From Gammaproteobacteria bacterium (lineage in GTDB: Bacteria > Pseudomonadota > Gammaproteobacteria > SZUA-152), in contig JAUWLO010000105.1 of the NCBI GenBank assembly GCA_030613605.1, positions 1 through 7,095 on the forward strand: 7,095 nt of DNA, given 5' to 3'. The notes beneath the pieces are model-generated. The model saw only the letters and a list, made by a program, of their open reading frames with translations. It did not search any database and was not told the DNA's origin. Shown piece by piece: positions 5,854 to 7,095 of this stretch. The first letter of the stretch is position 1. Every line of letters begins with the position of its first letter. A program made the position numbers and the translations under genes.

Positions 5854-7095
5854 TTATCTGATCGGATTAAACGCGGTGAGGCCATTCATGGCGGCATCAT
5901 TACCCAGGTTATTACCAAAAAGACTGGTATAGCGGGTTTTGAAATCGCTGCCATGCAGGGCGAGATAATTGAGTATCACGGTTTCTACCAGTAGATTGAC
6001 GTTATTGGCAGCGGGGCTGGAGGCCGTATCCACCGAACCATCCGAAGTACGGAACCAGCCGATCTGTTTGTGCAGGCTGAGGCCATCGGGTGCGGGCTGT
6101 AGCAGTGTTGCCTGCCCACCCGGATTGTAGACCAGGAAAAAAGAGCCAGCGGTGGATGAGTTATCGCCGGTCCATACGCCTTTACCGCGACCTGGATCAT
6201 TTTCATCCGCACCGTCGAGTGTGCCATTACTGGCAACTGAGCCGTCACTGCAGACGTAGATCATTAGCGGCATACCCATTATGGCAGCGTATTCCAGACA
6301 GGCACCCATGCAGCGTCCTGCGCGTAAATCACGGGCTTCGCCTACTGAGCGGTTACCAGTGTGATAATCATAACCACCCATGGTAATGGTTCCAGCTCCA
6401 GCGTAGCCGTCCAGCACCATTTTCATCACTGAGGCGGTTTTACGGAATTCTCCGTCACCATCGAATTCGGCCTGGGTAAATATTCCTGAGGCACCGACAA
6501 TATTGGTGTCGAGAGCAGGATCAATGCTGATGCCGGCGAAACGATCGGCAATATCAGCAGCCTTAAGATAACCACATTTCACCAGATCTTTAATGACCGC
6601 ATCAGCGGTAATTTGCGTGTCCACCAGATCGACTTTCTTATCGCTGAGACGCACGACCGATTCCATAACGGCTTTAACGTCATCGGGGTCACTGAGGACG
6701 GCGGTAAGATTGCCAGTATCCACCATGCCGGTGACATCTGAAGGGCGATCTACCTTGGTGGGGCGAATGGTGGTGTCCACCATGCCGGCTGGCGACACTG
6801 AGTTACCACCGGATTCCGAGTTACGAGAACCAATAAGGGTAACGATGCTGCCAGTAGATCCGGTTTTGGCAATGCCATACATAGGGTTATGGGGATTATT
6901 GCCAGTATCATTATCGGAACGAGCGGGAATAACGGCGCCATTCATATTAAGCGCGGTTCCGACAGAGATTTTTTCCAGGATGCCACGTAAAAAACCACTG
7001 TCTGAGTGAAAGGGCAGGCCTAGTCTGTTGTCGATGAAATCGTTATTGGGTCCACTGACGGCGGATGCGGTTGGGTCTATGACGCCTGGCACCAT
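5854..7095 (-). CDS. DUF1501-like, probably exported protein, C-terminal part (runs off the right edge)
   Basis: At least 413 codons are open from the right edge to the TAA at 5856-5854. The ATG exactly at the edge is probably internal, because no N-terminal export signal is visible and the frame is still open. Recognisable blocks are ARSDNDTGNNPHNPMYGIAK at 58-77, LIGSRNSESGGNSVSPAG at 87-104, TITMGGYDYHTGNR at 236-249 and MIYVCSDGSVASNG at 278-291. The pattern GGYDYH followed by a block ending in SDGSVASNG resembles DUF1501 proteins, which carry GGWDTH and SEFGR...NG and belong to the alkaline-phosphatase-like fold group. Here the second motif is altered, so enzymatic activity is uncertain. 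DUF1501 proteins are usually exported by the Tat route and often sit beside DUF1800 genes, but that part of the locus is outside the window. Gly, Asp, Asn and Ser are abundant, as in secreted proteins. No membrane segment is seen. Some relatives carry misleading 'secretion pathway' names in databases. Confidence 0.5.
   Translation of the reverse strand: MVPGVIDPTASAVSGPNNDFIDNRLGLPFHSDSGFLRGILEKISVGTALNMNGAVIPARSDNDTGNNPHNPMYGIAKTGSTGSIVTLIGSRNSESGGNSVSPAGMVDTTIRPTKVDRPSDVTGMVDTGNLTAVLSDPDDVKAVMESVVRLSDKKVDLVDTQITADAVIKDLVKCGYLKAADIADRFAGISIDPALDTNIVGASGIFTQAEFDGDGEFRKTASVMKMVLDGYAGAGTITMGGYDYHTGNRSVGEARDLRAGRCMGACLEYAAIMGMPLMIYVCSDGSVASNGTLDGADENDPGRGKGVWTGDNSSTAGSFFLVYNPGGQATLLQPAPDGLSLHKQIGWFRTSDGSVDTASSPAANNVNLLVETVILNYLALHGSDFKTRYTSLFGNNLGNDAAMNGLTAFNPIR

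Noticed and set aside
6719..6789. Repeated TCCACCATGCCGG about 58 bp apart.
   Set aside because: It encodes the repeated GMVDT in the DUF1501-like protein, with only two copies and 13 bases. It is probably coding similarity and not a mobile or CRISPR-like repeat.

Overview
The window looks like a conserved chromosomal stretch from a gammaproteobacterium, probably a Pseudomonas-, Marinobacter- or Oceanospirillales-like lineage. The evidence is the gene order ubiI-ubiH-pepP-ygfB facing away from a zapB-like gene, zapA, 6S RNA and fthC (ygfA). This is the arrangement I remember around the 6S RNA locus in Pseudomonas and its relatives. The 6S RNA also carries Pseudomonas-like sequence blocks. I could not run any database search, so the lineage is an inference.

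Layout. Positions 1-3842 hold four minus-strand genes read from right to left: ygfB (UPF0149), pepP (Xaa-Pro aminopeptidase), ubiH and the N-terminal 200 codons of ubiI (both FAD-dependent hydroxylases of ubiquinone synthesis). The genes are close together, with gaps of 60, 15 and 7 nt, as expected of one operon. Positions 3843-3980 form a divergent intergenic region with a good sigma-70-type promoter pointing right. That promoter serves a 69-residue coiled-coil protein of the ZapB-like TIGR02449 type, which overlaps zapA by four bases (GTGA). The 6S RNA follows at about 4563-4756, and then fthC, encoding 5-formyltetrahydrofolate cyclo-ligase, starts 40 nt later on a GTG codon.

The right part is less conserved. 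A 55-codon minus-strand ORF (5435-5602) encodes a basic, single-pass small membrane protein. After about 250 nt of AT-rich DNA without a gene comes the C-terminal 413 codons of a large minus-strand protein (5854 to the window edge). This protein looks like a divergent DUF1501-type, probably exported protein, and its N-terminus lies outside the window.

How the parts fit: UbiI and UbiH hydroxylate the ubiquinone ring. The ZapB-like protein and ZapA belong to Z-ring assembly. 6S RNA inhibits sigma-70 RNA polymerase in stationary phase and is followed by fthC, as in E. coli. Most of the window is housekeeping sequence. I found no evidence for a defence system, a mobile element, a CRISPR array or a new multi-gene system. 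The small membrane protein and the DUF1501-like protein are the parts most worth a second look.
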